Source of the DNA: an uncultured Bacteroidales bacterium
Lineage (GTDB): Bacteria > Bacteroidota > Bacteroidia > Bacteroidales > Paludibacteraceae
Direction of reading: 5' to 3'
Assembly: GCA_902792535.1 (NCBI GenBank)
Contig: CADAZU010000013.1
Coordinates: forward strand, 1 to 62,050
DNA length: 62,050 nt
How positions within the stretch are numbered: position 1 is the stretch's first letter; every line of letters begins with the position of its first letter. The translations under genes and the position numbers were made by a program. Of the stretch, positions 42,989 to 54,464 are shown piece by piece. The notes beneath the pieces are model-generated. The model searched no databases and was not told where the DNA came from. It worked only from the letters and a program-made list of their open reading frames with translations.

Positions 42989-44189
42989 TATCTTGAATCT
43001 CTTCGTTCAACATCTCTTCGAAAGCCGTCACGGAAGCCGCCAGACTATACCGCCGACCCGCCTGACGATACCGCTCTTCCATCTCCAGACGCTCCTCCGG
43101 ATGATCCAGCCAGTAATCGATCGCACGTGCCAGATCCTTCGGATTGCCGGGCATAAACAGACTCCGGCCGTCCAGCGCAAACTGCGGAGTGGCACTCGCC
43201 TCGCTGTTCGCAATCACAGGCACTAATCCCGTCGCAAAAGCCTCAATACAACTGATCGCCTCGCTCTCCATGTCGCTTGCGTGAACATACAGATCGGTCG
43301 TCAGCAACTCCTCGATCAACTCGTCCCGGCCCACGTAAATGAATTTCGGCGGATATTTCAGATCTTTACCCAACTCCACATACTTGTCGTACTCCGGTCC
43401 GCGACCCGCAAAAACCAACTGAATCCGGTCTCCGTACTTGCTGTATTTCAATGCGTTGATGATCACGTCCTGCCGTTTCTCCTGACTCAACCGACCGATC
43501 ATCATAATCTTGAAGACCTGCTTTTGACTTTCGACTTTTGACTTTCGACTTTCAGCTTTCTTCTCCCCCGCTTCCATGAACGCGTCCTGAATCCCGTTGC
43601 TGATCACATGGATCTTCGCCGTGTAACCGCGCGCAGCAATCATGTCGCCCATAAATTTAGAAGGAACGTGCACGTGACGCACGCGATTATAGATATTCCG
43701 GCGGAACGATTTGTAAAACAACTCGTTGAACCATTCCACTTTGCCCATGCTGACCGACGAAGTCATGTTCTCCGGCTGGATATGGAAAGCAGCCGTCACA
43801 GGCTTGCCGATTCGGCGGCAGTAACGGATCGCCTCCATCTCAATCCCGAACGGCACGAAAATATGTACTATATCCGCCCAGTCGCACGCGCTATGCACGA
43901 TCTCCTTATTATTATATGCGAAACTGAAATCGTGTTTGTCGCACAGCGGCTGGAATACCGGAATATTGAACTTTTTTGTGGTAAAATCCCCATCCGTCAA
44001 ATTGTTCTCCTTCGTACACTCTCCTTCCTTGGTCACTTGGTCCTTAGTCCCTTGGTCACTTGGAGTGTCCCAGCAAAGCACCCGTACTTCGTGCCCCCGT
44101 TTACGCAATTCCCCTGCAAAACGCTGTGCGGAAATACTGGTACCGTTGTTCGTCGTGTAGAAACTGTCAATTACAAATAAAATCTTCAT
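42903..44189 (-). CDS. Family 4 glycosyltransferase
   Basis: 428 residues, GT-B fold: N-terminal FVIDSFYTTNNGTSISAQRFAGELRKRGHEV, C-terminal KIMMIGRLSQEKRQDVII, and the nucleotide-sugar motif HASDMESEAISCIEAFATGLVPV. Probably transfers a sugar to a lipid or envelope acceptor. Two charged inserts (~40-56 and ~210-223: GTKDQVTKEGECTKE, KKAESRKSKVESQKQ) come from short tandem tracts. The last ~30 residues overlap the next gene and look non-native, so the true end may be earlier if a frameshift exists near 42990. Confidence 0.88.
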   Translation of the reverse strand: MKILFVIDSFYTTNNGTSISAQRFAGELRKRGHEVRVLCWDTPSDQGTKDQVTKEGECTKENNLTDGDFTTKKFNIPVFQPLCDKHDFSFAYNNKEIVHSACDWADIVHIFVPFGIEMEAIRYCRRIGKPVTAAFHIQPENMTSSVSMGKVEWFNELFYKSFRRNIYNRVRHVHVPSKFMGDMIAARGYTAKIHVISNGIQDAFMEAGEKKAESRKSKVESQKQVFKIMMIGRLSQEKRQDVIINALKYSKYGDRIQLVFAGRGPEYDKYVELGKDLKYPPKFIYVGRDELIEELLTTDLYVHASDMESEAISCIEAFATGLVPVIANSEASATPQFALDGRSLFMPGNPKDLARAIDYWLDHPEERLEMEERYRQAGRRYSLAASVTAFEEMLNEEIQDNEEALGNRAATRESESFSHRPRRVAALW

Positions 44190-44229
44190 TTTTTGTTCTT
44201 TTTTTGTGAGTATTTTTCAAAAGCGGCTG

Positions 44230-44246
44230 CAAAAGTACTGCTTTAT
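44230..44246 (-). promoter_or_regulatory. Probable promoter of the glycosyltransferase gene
   Basis: Minus strand AAAGCAG then TACTTTTG (44237-44230), the extended form seen at other promoters; no TTG at the usual distance. Confidence 0.5.
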
Positions 44247-44302
44247 AACGAATTAACGTTTTTCTTATTCATGCAAAAATTGTTCTTTTTTTAAGATTTT
44301 TC

Positions 44303-44333
44303 TTGCACATGTCAAAATTTTGTTGTACCTTTG
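44303..44333 (+). promoter_or_regulatory. Promoter of the AraC regulator gene
   Basis: TTG 44303-44305, 20-bp gap, TACCTTTG 44326-44333. A tandem AACCCGAAACCCGC tract fills the leader and the ATG is at 44397; the in-frame start at 44331 overlaps the -7 box and is rejected. Confidence 0.8.
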
Positions 44334-44396
44334 CACCCGAATTGTTCTAATTCATCACCCGCAACCCGAAACCCGCAACCAGAAACCCCTAATATT

Positions 44397-45290
44397 ATGA
44401 AGGAAAAACAGAACATTAACGACCAGATCATTACCGATTTCTCCGGCTTCAAACGGATGAATTTTATACCCGGTGAGAATGCCGTGGAAGACCTCGGCGT
44501 AATGGAAATTAACACGACGCAAGGACGTTTCTCGCAGTATATTATTCCCGAGCAGTACTCCGCTCCTACCTATTGCATGCAATTTGTTTTAAAAGGTGAA
44601 TTGAGGGTCATTGTGAATAATCAGCCATATACTATCAAAGCGAATGAGGGGTTTCTCCTTACGCCCGATTTCTTGGTGAAAAAGCCCGATAATATGGAGA
44701 ATCATGTCGAAATGCGGGTCTTGGTGCTTTCACGTAGATTTCTGGAGGAAGTCAATCCCCAATTTCCGCTTACGCTCATCTCCCATGTCTATGTCAGTCC
44801 GCATTGGCAAATGAGCGCGCAGAAACTCCAACGAACGATGCACTATCTCGATCTGCTTCAGGAGTTGATTGAGGATAAGGATCGCACGGCGGCGGTCCAT
44901 TTGGTGCGGTCGCTCTTCCATTACCTCGCGGGGGAAAATCTTGCGATGTGGAATGACAAACCGATGTCCCGCAACGAAGAAATCACAGGACGATTCATGC
45001 ACTTGCTTGATCTCTATTGCGATAAGCACCACAATCTCGACTGGTACGCAGAACAACTCTGCCTTTCCACTCGTTATGTCGCCAATACGGTCAAGGAAAC
45101 GCTTGGCATGACTGCCAGCGCCTGCATCGAGCATGCCCTCACCCGGCGTGCCAAAACGCTCCTTTGTACCACAACCCTCTCCATCCAGGAAATAGCCGAC
45201 CAGCTCGGCTTCCAGAACCAGTCTCATTTCGGTACTTTCTTCAAGCGCCACACTGACCTCTCCCCCGCCGCCTTCCGCAAAAAACTCTGA
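44397..45290 (+). CDS. AraC-family transcriptional regulator
   Basis: 297 residues: N-terminal cupin-like ligand domain (~20-130, MQFVLKGELRVIVNNQPYTI) and C-terminal AraC DNA-binding domain (~195-297, YAEQLCLSTRYVANTVKETLGMTASACIE, IQEIADQLGFQNQSHFGTFFKRHTDLSPAAFR). Resembles one-component regulators of the Prevotella/Bacteroides group. Target unknown; it is divergent from the glycosyltransferase operon and may control it. Confidence 0.93.
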   Translation: MKEKQNINDQIITDFSGFKRMNFIPGENAVEDLGVMEINTTQGRFSQYIIPEQYSAPTYCMQFVLKGELRVIVNNQPYTIKANEGFLLTPDFLVKKPDNMENHVEMRVLVLSRRFLEEVNPQFPLTLISHVYVSPHWQMSAQKLQRTMHYLDLLQELIEDKDRTAAVHLVRSLFHYLAGENLAMWNDKPMSRNEEITGRFMHLLDLYCDKHHNLDWYAEQLCLSTRYVANTVKETLGMTASACIEHALTRRAKTLLCTTTLSIQEIADQLGFQNQSHFGTFFKRHTDLSPAAFRKKL

Positions 45291-45871
45291 TATTACTCCC
45301 TCTGATATATACTTCTTTTGTCCTGTTTTTATTCTTCCATTGTGCCGACTGCCAGTCGGCGTCCTTTCGTTGTTCCCTTCGTTGTTCCTTTCGTTGTTCC
45401 CTTCGTTGTTCCCTTCGTTGTTCCCTTCGTTGTTCCCTTCGTTGTTCCTTTCGCTGGCATTTTTGCCGCCGTCTTTTTCTATGTCTATTGTGCCGCCTCC
45501 TCTCCGTTTTTTCTTTCTTGGTAGTTTCAGGGCAATTTAATTGCCCGCCTTTTTCGTCCATTAGCCCGGCATTTTATGCCGGTTGTTCCCTTTGGTGGCA
45601 TTTTTGCCGCCGGATTCCTCTTTGTCCTTTGTTCCGATATTTTAAGTTCTGTATGGCGTAAATTCGTTTAATTCGCGTAATTCGCCGTTTAAAAATTTTC
45701 TTCTGTTAAATCTGTGTAATCTGTGGACCTAAAAATTCGTTTAATTCGCGTAATTCGCCGTTTAATAAATTGTTGGTAATTGTGGATAATTGTTGACCAA
45801 TAAAAAATTTTTTTTATGTGCCCACTTGGCGGTCTTTTGAAGGCTTTTCCCCCGACCTACGCGCTGCATAG
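45291..45871. other. Non-coding low-complexity stretch
   Basis: No credible gene. It holds a TTCGTTGTTCCC tandem tract (45359-45455), scattered CCGCC-TTTTT segments, and a 32-bp perfect direct repeat (45661-45692 = 45734-45765, AATTCGTTTAATTCGCGTAA...). A long open frame across the first tract is only repeat translation. Confidence 0.7.
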
Positions 45872-46055
45872 ATTTTTCTTATTTTCTTATATTTTTGTAA
45901 GCAGCCCATCGGTGCCTATTTAGGCAATCGATGGAGACCAAGGTCATGAATGACGGCAGGAAGCTTGCTTACTGACCGGCATACAGGGACTTGGGCGCAA
46001 GAGCCATTAGGCTCGGGGGCTGCGCATTTTCGATTTCCTAAAGAGCCTTCAAAAG
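45872..46055 (+). ncRNA. Structured RNA element, copy B
   Basis: Aligned to copy A from the TTTTTCTTATTTTCTTATA leader to the terminal TTCAAAAG. The helices are kept although bases differ: P2 is CATCG-GTGCCTA/TAGGCAAT-CGATG, P3 CCAAG-GTC/GAC-TTGG, P4 CGGCAG/CTG-A-CCG with loop CTTG, P5 unchanged. P1 GCAGCC/GGCTGC is unchanged. It lies upstream of the orphan gene at 46270. Confidence 0.7.
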
Positions 46056-46115
46056 GGTTTATCTTTGTTTTTGTTCTTAAAATTATCGCAACACTACTTT
46101 TTCTCCCTCCAAAAT

Positions 46116-46146
46116 TTGCATATTCCAAATATTTTTTGTACCTTTG
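46116..46146 (+). promoter_or_regulatory. Promoter of the orphan gene at 46270
   Basis: TTG 46116-46118, 20-bp gap, TACCTTTG 46139-46146. Leader of about 115 nt. Confidence 0.75.
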
Positions 46147-46269
46147 CACCCGAAATGAAGTCCGAATCGACCCTAAATAAGGCCTGCATAAGGGTACCTT
46201 CGTGGGCGTCCTAGACTTTGTTAATTTATACTACGACACAAAAGACTGAAACACAGCACATTACGCTCC

Positions 46270-47040
46270 ATGGCAATGCACTTGAAAACAAAGGTAATTA
46301 GCTGCTTGAAATGGGATGGATTCGATTTTGTCTCACTTCCGCGGTCAGCCACGCCTCATAAACGGGGTGTGTACTATTTCCATGCCTGCGTGGGAGTGAA
46401 AGCCCTGTGGGGAGCCATGGACACACGAAAAGAAGGTCAGCACTACAAAAAGCGCATCGTCGTCCGCCCTTCGCGCTTCCGTGACGGACTCTTCGAACTC
46501 TACACGTACCATTTCCCGACCCACTGGTCCGCCGCCTGTGTCGCCAACCGCGAGTTGATCAAAGAAGCCCAACGTCTGGCGCATGCCATCGAGCATGACC
46601 ATTCCTTGGAAGCTCTCACTTGGCGCGTGCGGTTCTTCAACCATTATTTTACGGTCGTCAAAGGTGGCGCGAAGCCCGAAGAAGGCATGAAGCGCTATGC
46701 CCGTTTCTACCAATATACCTACGTCTCCATCTACCGCCAACTCCAAGCGGAACGTAAGAAAGCCGCCGAACCCGAACCTATTGTTTTTGAACCGGTTATA
46801 ACAAGTCATGAAAATGAAAGTATTACTAATTATATTAGGTGCCGTTTTGGGCATCGGAGTACTTACTCTTACCGTGCTGGCACATCCGGCATTTGGCACT
46901 TTCCGTCCTGTCTCCCAAGAGCGGATTCAGGCTTCGCCGAACTACCGAAATGGTCAGTTCCGAAATCAGGAGCCGACACCGCAATTCACAGGAAAGGAGA
47001 AAGGCTCCTTCGGGGCTATATGGCGCTTCTTGACGGCTAA
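46270..47040 (+). CDS. Unrecognised basic protein; 3' end overlaps the MBL gene
   Basis: Open for 256 codons, but only about the first 180 residues look like a folded protein (GVYYFHACVGVKALWGAMDT, YKKRIVVRPSRFRDGLFELYTYHF, MKRYARFYQYTYVSIYRQLQAERKK). The remainder overlaps the signal peptide region of the next gene by 233 bp and is probably out-of-frame readthrough; a stop exists in both other frames close to 46800. No signal peptide or known domain that I can name. The long leader and an RNA element upstream are unusual. Confidence 0.6.
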   Translation: MAMHLKTKVISCLKWDGFDFVSLPRSATPHKRGVYYFHACVGVKALWGAMDTRKEGQHYKKRIVVRPSRFRDGLFELYTYHFPTHWSAACVANRELIKEAQRLAHAIEHDHSLEALTWRVRFFNHYFTVVKGGAKPEEGMKRYARFYQYTYVSIYRQLQAERKKAAEPEPIVFEPVITSHENESITNYIRCRFGHRSTYSYRAGTSGIWHFPSCLPRADSGFAELPKWSVPKSGADTAIHRKGERLLRGYMALLDG

Positions 47041-47887
47041 AGACACGGTTCGTGTTCCGAAGGAGGCGATAGCGGCGTATAAGACCGACCTCAAAAACCT
47101 GCCGCCGGACAGGGATTGGCTGGTGTGGTTCGGACATTCGTCGTACTTGTTTAGTTTAGGTGGTAAGCGGATTTTGGTAGATCCGTTGTTGCAGCCGGAG
47201 TTTCCTGCTTCGGTCATGCTGCGACCTTTCGCGGGAACGGACATCTACCGTCCGGAGGACTTGCCGCCGATCGACATTCTCATTATTACGCACGAGCATT
47301 GGGATCACATGGACTATGCGACGCTCCGCGACCTCCGCACACGTGTTAAAAAGGTTGTTTGTCCGCTGGGCATAGGGGATTATTTGCGGTATTGGCACTA
47401 CTCCGATGACCAAATCGTCGAGATGGATTGGTATGACAAATCTCAATTATCAATTATCAATTCTCAATTATCCATCACTTGTTTGCCGACGCGGCATTTC
47501 AGCAACCGGTTGTTGGGACGAGCGAACCAGACGCTGTGGGCTTCGTTCATGATCGAGTACGCGGGCAGGAAAGTGTATATCGGCGGCGACGGCGGTTACG
47601 ACAAGCGGTTCAAGGCGATCCGTGAGCAGTTCGGGGCGGTGGATCTGGCGTTTCTGGAAAACGGTCAGTATAACGAACGCTGGCGGTATATCCACACGAT
47701 GCCGGAGGGCTTGGAGCAGGCGATCCGCGACTTGGAACCGAAACAGGTGTTTACCGTTCACCACGACAAATATGCGTTAGCTATGCACCCGTGGAACGAG
47801 CCGGACAGCGTGGCGAAAGCTATCAGCGGGCGGAATTCAGCTTTCAGACTGCTGGATGCGGCGATTGGGAAAGTCGTATTCTTTTAA
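46808..47887 (+). CDS. MBL-fold metal-dependent hydrolase
   Basis: 359 residues. N-terminal hydrophobic anchor (VLLIILGAVLGIGVLTLTVLA), then WFGHSSYLFSLGGKRILVDPL, the metal motif THEHWDHMD, GGDGGYDKRF and VHHDKYALAMHPW. Closest in style to UlaG/NAPE-PLD-like hydrolases; substrate unknown. Residues ~211-222 (SQLSIINSQLSI) are encoded by a tandem tract and interrupt the core between two strands. Confidence 0.88.
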   Translation: MKMKVLLIILGAVLGIGVLTLTVLAHPAFGTFRPVSQERIQASPNYRNGQFRNQEPTPQFTGKEKGSFGAIWRFLTAKDTVRVPKEAIAAYKTDLKNLPPDRDWLVWFGHSSYLFSLGGKRILVDPLLQPEFPASVMLRPFAGTDIYRPEDLPPIDILIITHEHWDHMDYATLRDLRTRVKKVVCPLGIGDYLRYWHYSDDQIVEMDWYDKSQLSIINSQLSITCLPTRHFSNRLLGRANQTLWASFMIEYAGRKVYIGGDGGYDKRFKAIREQFGAVDLAFLENGQYNERWRYIHTMPEGLEQAIRDLEPKQVFTVHHDKYALAMHPWNEPDSVAKAISGRNSAFRLLDAAIGKVVFF

Positions 47888-50007
<2,120 letters not shown>

Positions 50008-50008
<1 letters not shown>

Positions 50009-50550
50009 TGAGAGTAGCTGTTTATTGTTCGGCAAAAGATAGCATCCCGGAGGAGTATCTGGTCCTGGGAGATGCGTTAGGAACGTGGCTGGCGGAGCAG
50101 GGACACACGCTGGTCTATGGCGGTGCTACGGGCGGACTGATGTCGCGCACGAGCAACGCGGCGAAAGCGGCAGGAGGGTACGTTATAGGCGTTATTCCTC
50201 CGCGGATCAAAGCGTCCGGTCGCAAAGCGGACAACTGCGACGAGTTATACCTGGTGCAGAACATGAGCGAGCGCAAGCAGATCATGCGCGATCTGTCGGA
50301 TGCGATCGTCTGTCTGCCCGGCAGTTACGGAACGCTGGACGAGATGATGGATGCCACTTCGTCGGCGATCGTCGGCGAACACCGCAAACCGACTTTTGTA
50401 CTGAACTACAAAGGCTTCTACGAGCCGCTTAGACAGCAGATAGCGCTCATGCGTGAGTTGCGTTTCATTCCCGAGCAAGAGAGTTACCAACCCGTCTTTG
50501 TGGACACGCTGGAGGAACTCTATGAGCTTGTTAAACCGTTAAATCGTTAA
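50008..50550 (+). CDS. LOG-family nucleotide 5'-monophosphate phosphoribohydrolase
   Basis: 180 residues, Rossmann-like. VYGGATGGLMSRTSNAA, MSERKQIM and LPGSYGTLDEMMD correspond to the LOG family motifs (usual PGGxGTxxE, here PGSYGTLDE). Would hydrolyse AMP or a cytokinin-type nucleotide to base and ribose phosphate; the physiological substrate in Bacteroidales is unclear. Confidence 0.92.
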
Positions 50551-50577
50551 ATTGTTTAATCGTTAAATAGTAAATTT

Positions 50578-51891
50578 ATGAACCTGTTTACTGCCAGATT
50601 AACCGGCAAAATGCTCTCGACCGAAACGTTCGAGAAAACCATCTACGAGATGCAAGCGCGCGTCAAACGCTGGCGCGAGATTGAGAAATCGCCTGAGTTG
50701 GCTGAGTATCTGGAGTTAAAGAAGATCGTGGAGAGCGCGGCTTTCCAGGAGCGCAAGAACGAGCTGGTGAACCGCAAGTACAAAGATACGGATGAGGGTA
50801 AGAAAATGCTCGCTTATGAGCACCTGTCCGGTTTGCTGAGTATGAAGGGCTACAAATACGCGCTGGAGAACGAGACGTTCCAGGCCTTTTTGCTCTTCCG
50901 CGAGACGGAGGAGTTCCAGAAGATCAAGAGTCTGAAGGAGCGCCTGAAATCGAGCGAGTTGCGGATGTACAATATGATATACCGTTCGGCATTCTACAAG
51001 AACTACTTGAAGGTGCTTAACTCGCCGGAGTTGCGTCAGTTGACGGAACTGGAGAAGGAGATCAACACGCCGGAGTTCCAGACTCGTCACGCGCTGTGGG
51101 CGGACGCCAAACGCTGGCAGCACTCGGAGGAGTACAAGACCGAGCAGCGGTATCTGGAGTTGGCGAACTCGGAGGATATTAAGTTCTACTACGCGCAGCG
51201 TGAGGAGAAGATCAACTGGGCGGAGCTCTTCCGTCCGTCCTTCGACGACGATATGTCTTCGTCCAAGAACTGGCAAGCCGGTTTCGGTTATGCCAATCCG
51301 GCGATGCGGGACGGACATTCCCGCACCTCGGAGCTGCAGGCTTATAACGGCGGCAAGAACACCTTCTTTGTCGAAGGACGTATGGATCTGGAGACCCGCG
51401 AGGAGAGCAAGAAAGCCGTGGCTTGGGACGAGAAGAAGGGCTTCATCGAGCATGTTTTTAACTACACTTCGGATGTGATGAACACCAAGGCGGCGTTTGC
51501 GCAAGAGTCCGGTATGTTTATGGCGAAAGTGCGCTGTCAGGGTGCAGGACACCATTTCTTCGGTCTGACGACGGGCAAGCAGAACAGCCCGATGGTAGCG
51601 CTGTACCACTACAACGGCAAGGTGCACCAGATGGGTCTGGTGAACGGAGATAAGACCCAGATGGTGGATCTGACGGGTATGCTGCGCTCGATGTACTACG
51701 TCTATACGTTCCGCTGGACCAAGAACGAGCTGATCTGGTACGTCAATAATATGGAGTTGCTGCGCCTGCCGAACCGCCTGCCGAAAGAGGCGATGTTCTT
51801 CCTTGCGCAGAGCTGGCTGCCCGGAAACGAGAAAGGCGGAGAAGGCAAGCTGAAGATCCAGTGGGCTCGCGTATATAAATCCGTAGAATAA
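50578..51891 (+). CDS. Helical-repeat protein with C-terminal concanavalin-like domain
   Basis: 437 residues without signal peptide. Residues ~15-200 are charged helices repeating an S-P/E-E-L/F-x-x-Y/L pattern about every 25-35 residues ([53 protein letters not shown]). Residues ~215-437 resemble a GH16/LamG jelly roll ([61 protein letters not shown]). A cytosolic lectin-like protein is odd. Function unknown. Confidence 0.75.
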   Translation: MNLFTARLTGKMLSTETFEKTIYEMQARVKRWREIEKSPELAEYLELKKIVESAAFQERKNELVNRKYKDTDEGKKMLAYEHLSGLLSMKGYKYALENETFQAFLLFRETEEFQKIKSLKERLKSSELRMYNMIYRSAFYKNYLKVLNSPELRQLTELEKEINTPEFQTRHALWADAKRWQHSEEYKTEQRYLELANSEDIKFYYAQREEKINWAELFRPSFDDDMSSSKNWQAGFGYANPAMRDGHSRTSELQAYNGGKNTFFVEGRMDLETREESKKAVAWDEKKGFIEHVFNYTSDVMNTKAAFAQESGMFMAKVRCQGAGHHFFGLTTGKQNSPMVALYHYNGKVHQMGLVNGDKTQMVDLTGMLRSMYYVYTFRWTKNELIWYVNNMELLRLPNRLPKEAMFFLAQSWLPGNEKGGEGKLKIQWARVYKSVE

Positions 51892-51892
51892 G

Positions 51893-52678
51893 ATGTTTCT
51901 GATCGCAGGGCCGTGCGCCATCGAAAATAGGGATGTAGTCATGCAGACGGCAGAGACGCTGCGGCGGCTCTGTTATGAGTTGGGTGTGACGCTCTATTTC
52001 AAGTCTTCGTTCGACAAGGCGAACCGCACCTCGGCTTCGCCTCGCGGAGTGGGAATGGAGGAAGGGCTGCGGATCCTGCAGGAGGTGAAGGAGCAGTTCG
52101 GTCTGCCGATCCTGACGGACGTGCACGAGAGCGGTCAATGTGCCGCGGTGGCGGAAGTAGCGGATGTGCTGCAGATTCCGGCGTTCCTGAGCCGCCAGAC
52201 CGACTTGCTGCAAGCCGCCGCTGAGACCGGACGGATCGTGAATGTGAAGAAAGGTCAGTTCATGGCTCCGTGGGACATGGGAGGTGCGATCGGTAAGATC
52301 GAGCAGGTCTCGCCCGGAGCGGCGAAAGAAGGGCGCGTATGGCTGACCGAACGCGGCTCGTCGTTCGGATACGGACGGCTCGTGGTGGATATGACCTCGC
52401 TCGTGGAGATGCGGCGGTTCGGCTGTCCCGTTATTTTCGATGCCACCCATTCGGTGCAGCAACCTTCTTCGCAAGCCGGAGTCACCGGAGGCAACCGGGA
52501 GATGGTGCCATACCTTATGCGCGCTGCGCTGGCGGTGGGCGTGGACGGACTGTTCATAGAGACCCACCCGGAGCCCGAAAAAGCGATCTCGGACGCCGCG
52601 AACCAAGTGCGGCTGGCAGACATGCGAGCCCTCCTCGAGCAGGCGCTCAGAATAGACGAACTAGTCAAACTAGAATAA
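51893..52678 (+). CDS. kdsA: 3-deoxy-8-phosphooctulonate synthase
   Basis: 261 residues; condenses PEP with arabinose 5-phosphate to make KDO 8-phosphate for [69 protein letters not shown] and [12 protein letters not shown]. Full length; starts 1 bp after the previous stop. Confidence 0.97.
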   Translation: MFLIAGPCAIENRDVVMQTAETLRRLCYELGVTLYFKSSFDKANRTSASPRGVGMEEGLRILQEVKEQFGLPILTDVHESGQCAAVAEVADVLQIPAFLSRQTDLLQAAAETGRIVNVKKGQFMAPWDMGGAIGKIEQVSPGAAKEGRVWLTERGSSFGYGRLVVDMTSLVEMRRFGCPVIFDATHSVQQPSSQAGVTGGNREMVPYLMRAALAVGVDGLFIETHPEPEKAISDAANQVRLADMRALLEQALRIDELVKLE

Positions 52679-52704
52679 CTAGGTAAACTAGATTAACTAG
52701 AAAA
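52664..52704. repeat. Tandem AACTAGnnn tract between kdsA and the nucleoside kinase
   Basis: Five 9-bp units (AACTAGTCA AACTAGAAT and so on) covering the last kdsA codons and the spacer. The same unit builds the Ser-x-x linker of the helicase gene at 12172-12280. Confidence 0.85.
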
Positions 52705-52714
52705 AACGATATAT

Positions 52715-54406
52715 ATGGAAGAAACAATTACTATTTACTGCAAAAACACCCATTCTTATCACAAGATCCCGCGTGGCATATCGCTCATCGAGCTGAAGGA
52801 CCGGATCGGTATTCAGTTGCAATACCCGATCATTGCGGCGCATGTGAACTACAAGGTGGAGAACCTGGATTTTCTGCTCTATAAACCCAAAGACGTAGAG
52901 TTTCTGGATGCCAGTTCGCCCTCGGGAATGCGTGCTTATGTGCGGACGCTGAACATGGTGTTTGCCTGCGCAGTAAATGAGTTGTTTCCGGAGATGGACC
53001 TGCGTGTGGAGCACCCGATCAGCAAGGGTTATTACTGCACGCTGCAGTGGCACCAGAGCAAGGGATCGCTGCTGGAGGAGAAAGAGCCGCCGGTGGTGAC
53101 GCCCGAGATGGTGCAGGCGATCAAAGAGCGGATGCAACTGATCATCCGTGAAAACAGGCCGATCAAAGAGGAGGAGAAACAGACCAAAGAAGTGATGAAT
53201 ATGTTTGCCGAACGGTACAAGAACGAATCGTCCATCTTTGAGACCCTCGGCAATCCGTACTGCCGCTATTTCAGCATGGGGGATTATATCGACTATTATA
53301 CGAACGTGCTGCTGCCTTCTTCCGGGTACATCAATGTGTTTGACCTCGAGCCTTTCAAGGACGGGCTGCTGCTTCGCATCCCCAACCGCTCCAACCCGAC
53401 GATCCTCGAAGAGTCCGTGGCGCAGGAGAAAATGTTCTCGATCTTTCAAGAGTACAACCGATGGAATAAGTTGCTGCGAATCAATAATGTAAGCGATTTC
53501 AACGTGGCTTGCAAGCAGAATAAATCCTTCGGTCTGATCAAACTCGCCGAGGCGCTGCACGAGAAGAAGATCGCCCAGATAGCGGACGCGATTGCGGCGA
53601 AACGCCCCAAAGTGGTGTTTATCTCCGGTGCTTCGTCTTCCGGTAAGACTACCTTCTCCAAACGTCTGCAGATCCAGTTGCTGGTGGACGGAATCCGCCC
53701 GGAAGTGCTCTCCATGGACGACTATTTTGTCAACCGTGTGGACACGCCGAAAGATGAGAACGGAGAACTCGATTTCGAGAATGTGAATGCAGTGGATCTG
53801 CCGTTCTTCCGTGAGCAGATACACGACTTGCTGGACGGCAAAGAGGTGAATCTGCCGACGTATGATTTTACGATCGGTGAACGCGTCTTTCGAGGTAAGA
53901 AACTGAAACTGCAGAAGGACTCGGTGCTGGTGATCGAGGGACTCCATGCCCTCAACCCGTGCATCCTGCCGGATGTGGATCGCGACCTGACGTATAAGAT
54001 CTATGTCTCCACGCTGACGACCATCAATATCGATAACCATAACTGGATCCCGACGACCGACATCCGTCTGCTTCGCCGCGTGGTGCGCGACTATAAGTAC
54101 CGCGGTTTCTCCGCCAAAGAGACGATCGCGCGTTGCCCGTCTGTGATCCGGGGCGAGATGAAGTGGGTTTATCCGTACCAGGAGGAGGCGGATGTGATGT
54201 TCAACTCCGCGCTGATCTTCGAGTTCGCCGTGCTCAAACGCCATGCCGAACCGATCCTGTCGGAGGTGCCGAAGTTCTGCGAAGAATATAGCGAGGCGCA
54301 CCGGCTGCTGAAGTTCCTCCAGTATTTCGTGCCGATCCCCGAGAAAGAGATCCCGCCAACATCCTTCCTCCGCGAGTTCGTCGGCGGCTCGTCTTTCCGC
54401 TATTAA
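52715..54406 (+). CDS. Nucleoside kinase with TGS and uridine-kinase domains
   Basis: 563 residues: N-terminal TGS-like domain (~1-70), a threonyl-tRNA synthetase-like second domain (~80-230), and a C-terminal uridine kinase/phosphoribulokinase domain with Walker A GASSSGKTTFS (~308-318), LSMDDYFVNRVDTP and VIEGLHALNPCILPD. Matches the Bacteroidetes/Firmicutes fusion annotated as nucleoside kinase. The TGS part suggests nucleotide or RNA sensing. Confidence 0.92.
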   Translation: MEETITIYCKNTHSYHKIPRGISLIELKDRIGIQLQYPIIAAHVNYKVENLDFLLYKPKDVEFLDASSPSGMRAYVRTLNMVFACAVNELFPEMDLRVEHPISKGYYCTLQWHQSKGSLLEEKEPPVVTPEMVQAIKERMQLIIRENRPIKEEEKQTKEVMNMFAERYKNESSIFETLGNPYCRYFSMGDYIDYYTNVLLPSSGYINVFDLEPFKDGLLLRIPNRSNPTILEESVAQEKMFSIFQEYNRWNKLLRINNVSDFNVACKQNKSFGLIKLAEALHEKKIAQIADAIAAKRPKVVFISGASSSGKTTFSKRLQIQLLVDGIRPEVLSMDDYFVNRVDTPKDENGELDFENVNAVDLPFFREQIHDLLDGKEVNLPTYDFTIGERVFRGKKLKLQKDSVLVIEGLHALNPCILPDVDRDLTYKIYVSTLTTINIDNHNWIPTTDIRLLRRVVRDYKYRGFSAKETIARCPSVIRGEMKWVYPYQEEADVMFNSALIFEFAVLKRHAEPILSEVPKFCEEYSEAHRLLKFLQYFVPIPEKEIPPTSFLREFVGGSSFRY

Positions 54407-54419
54407 TGGCACGAAAATT

Positions 54420-54462
54420 GCAATACAAATATCAAATATCAAATTTCAAATCTCAAATAGAT
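54420..54462. repeat. Tandem TATCAAA/TCTCAAA tract before the SPOR gene
   Basis: Five to six 7-bp words (AAATATC AAATATC AAATTTC AAATCTC), the same family as 33581-33637 and 36391-36448. Confidence 0.8.
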
Positions 54463-54464
54463 TA

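Noticed and set aside
45318-45540. Open frames of LFPSLFPS or VVPFVVPF repeats
   Set aside because: Translation of the TTCGTTGTTCCC array in any frame; no start context or non-repeat sequence.
52697-54442. 581-codon open frame antisense to the nucleoside kinase
   Set aside because: No recognisable domain; the + strand frame carries Walker A and TGS motifs.
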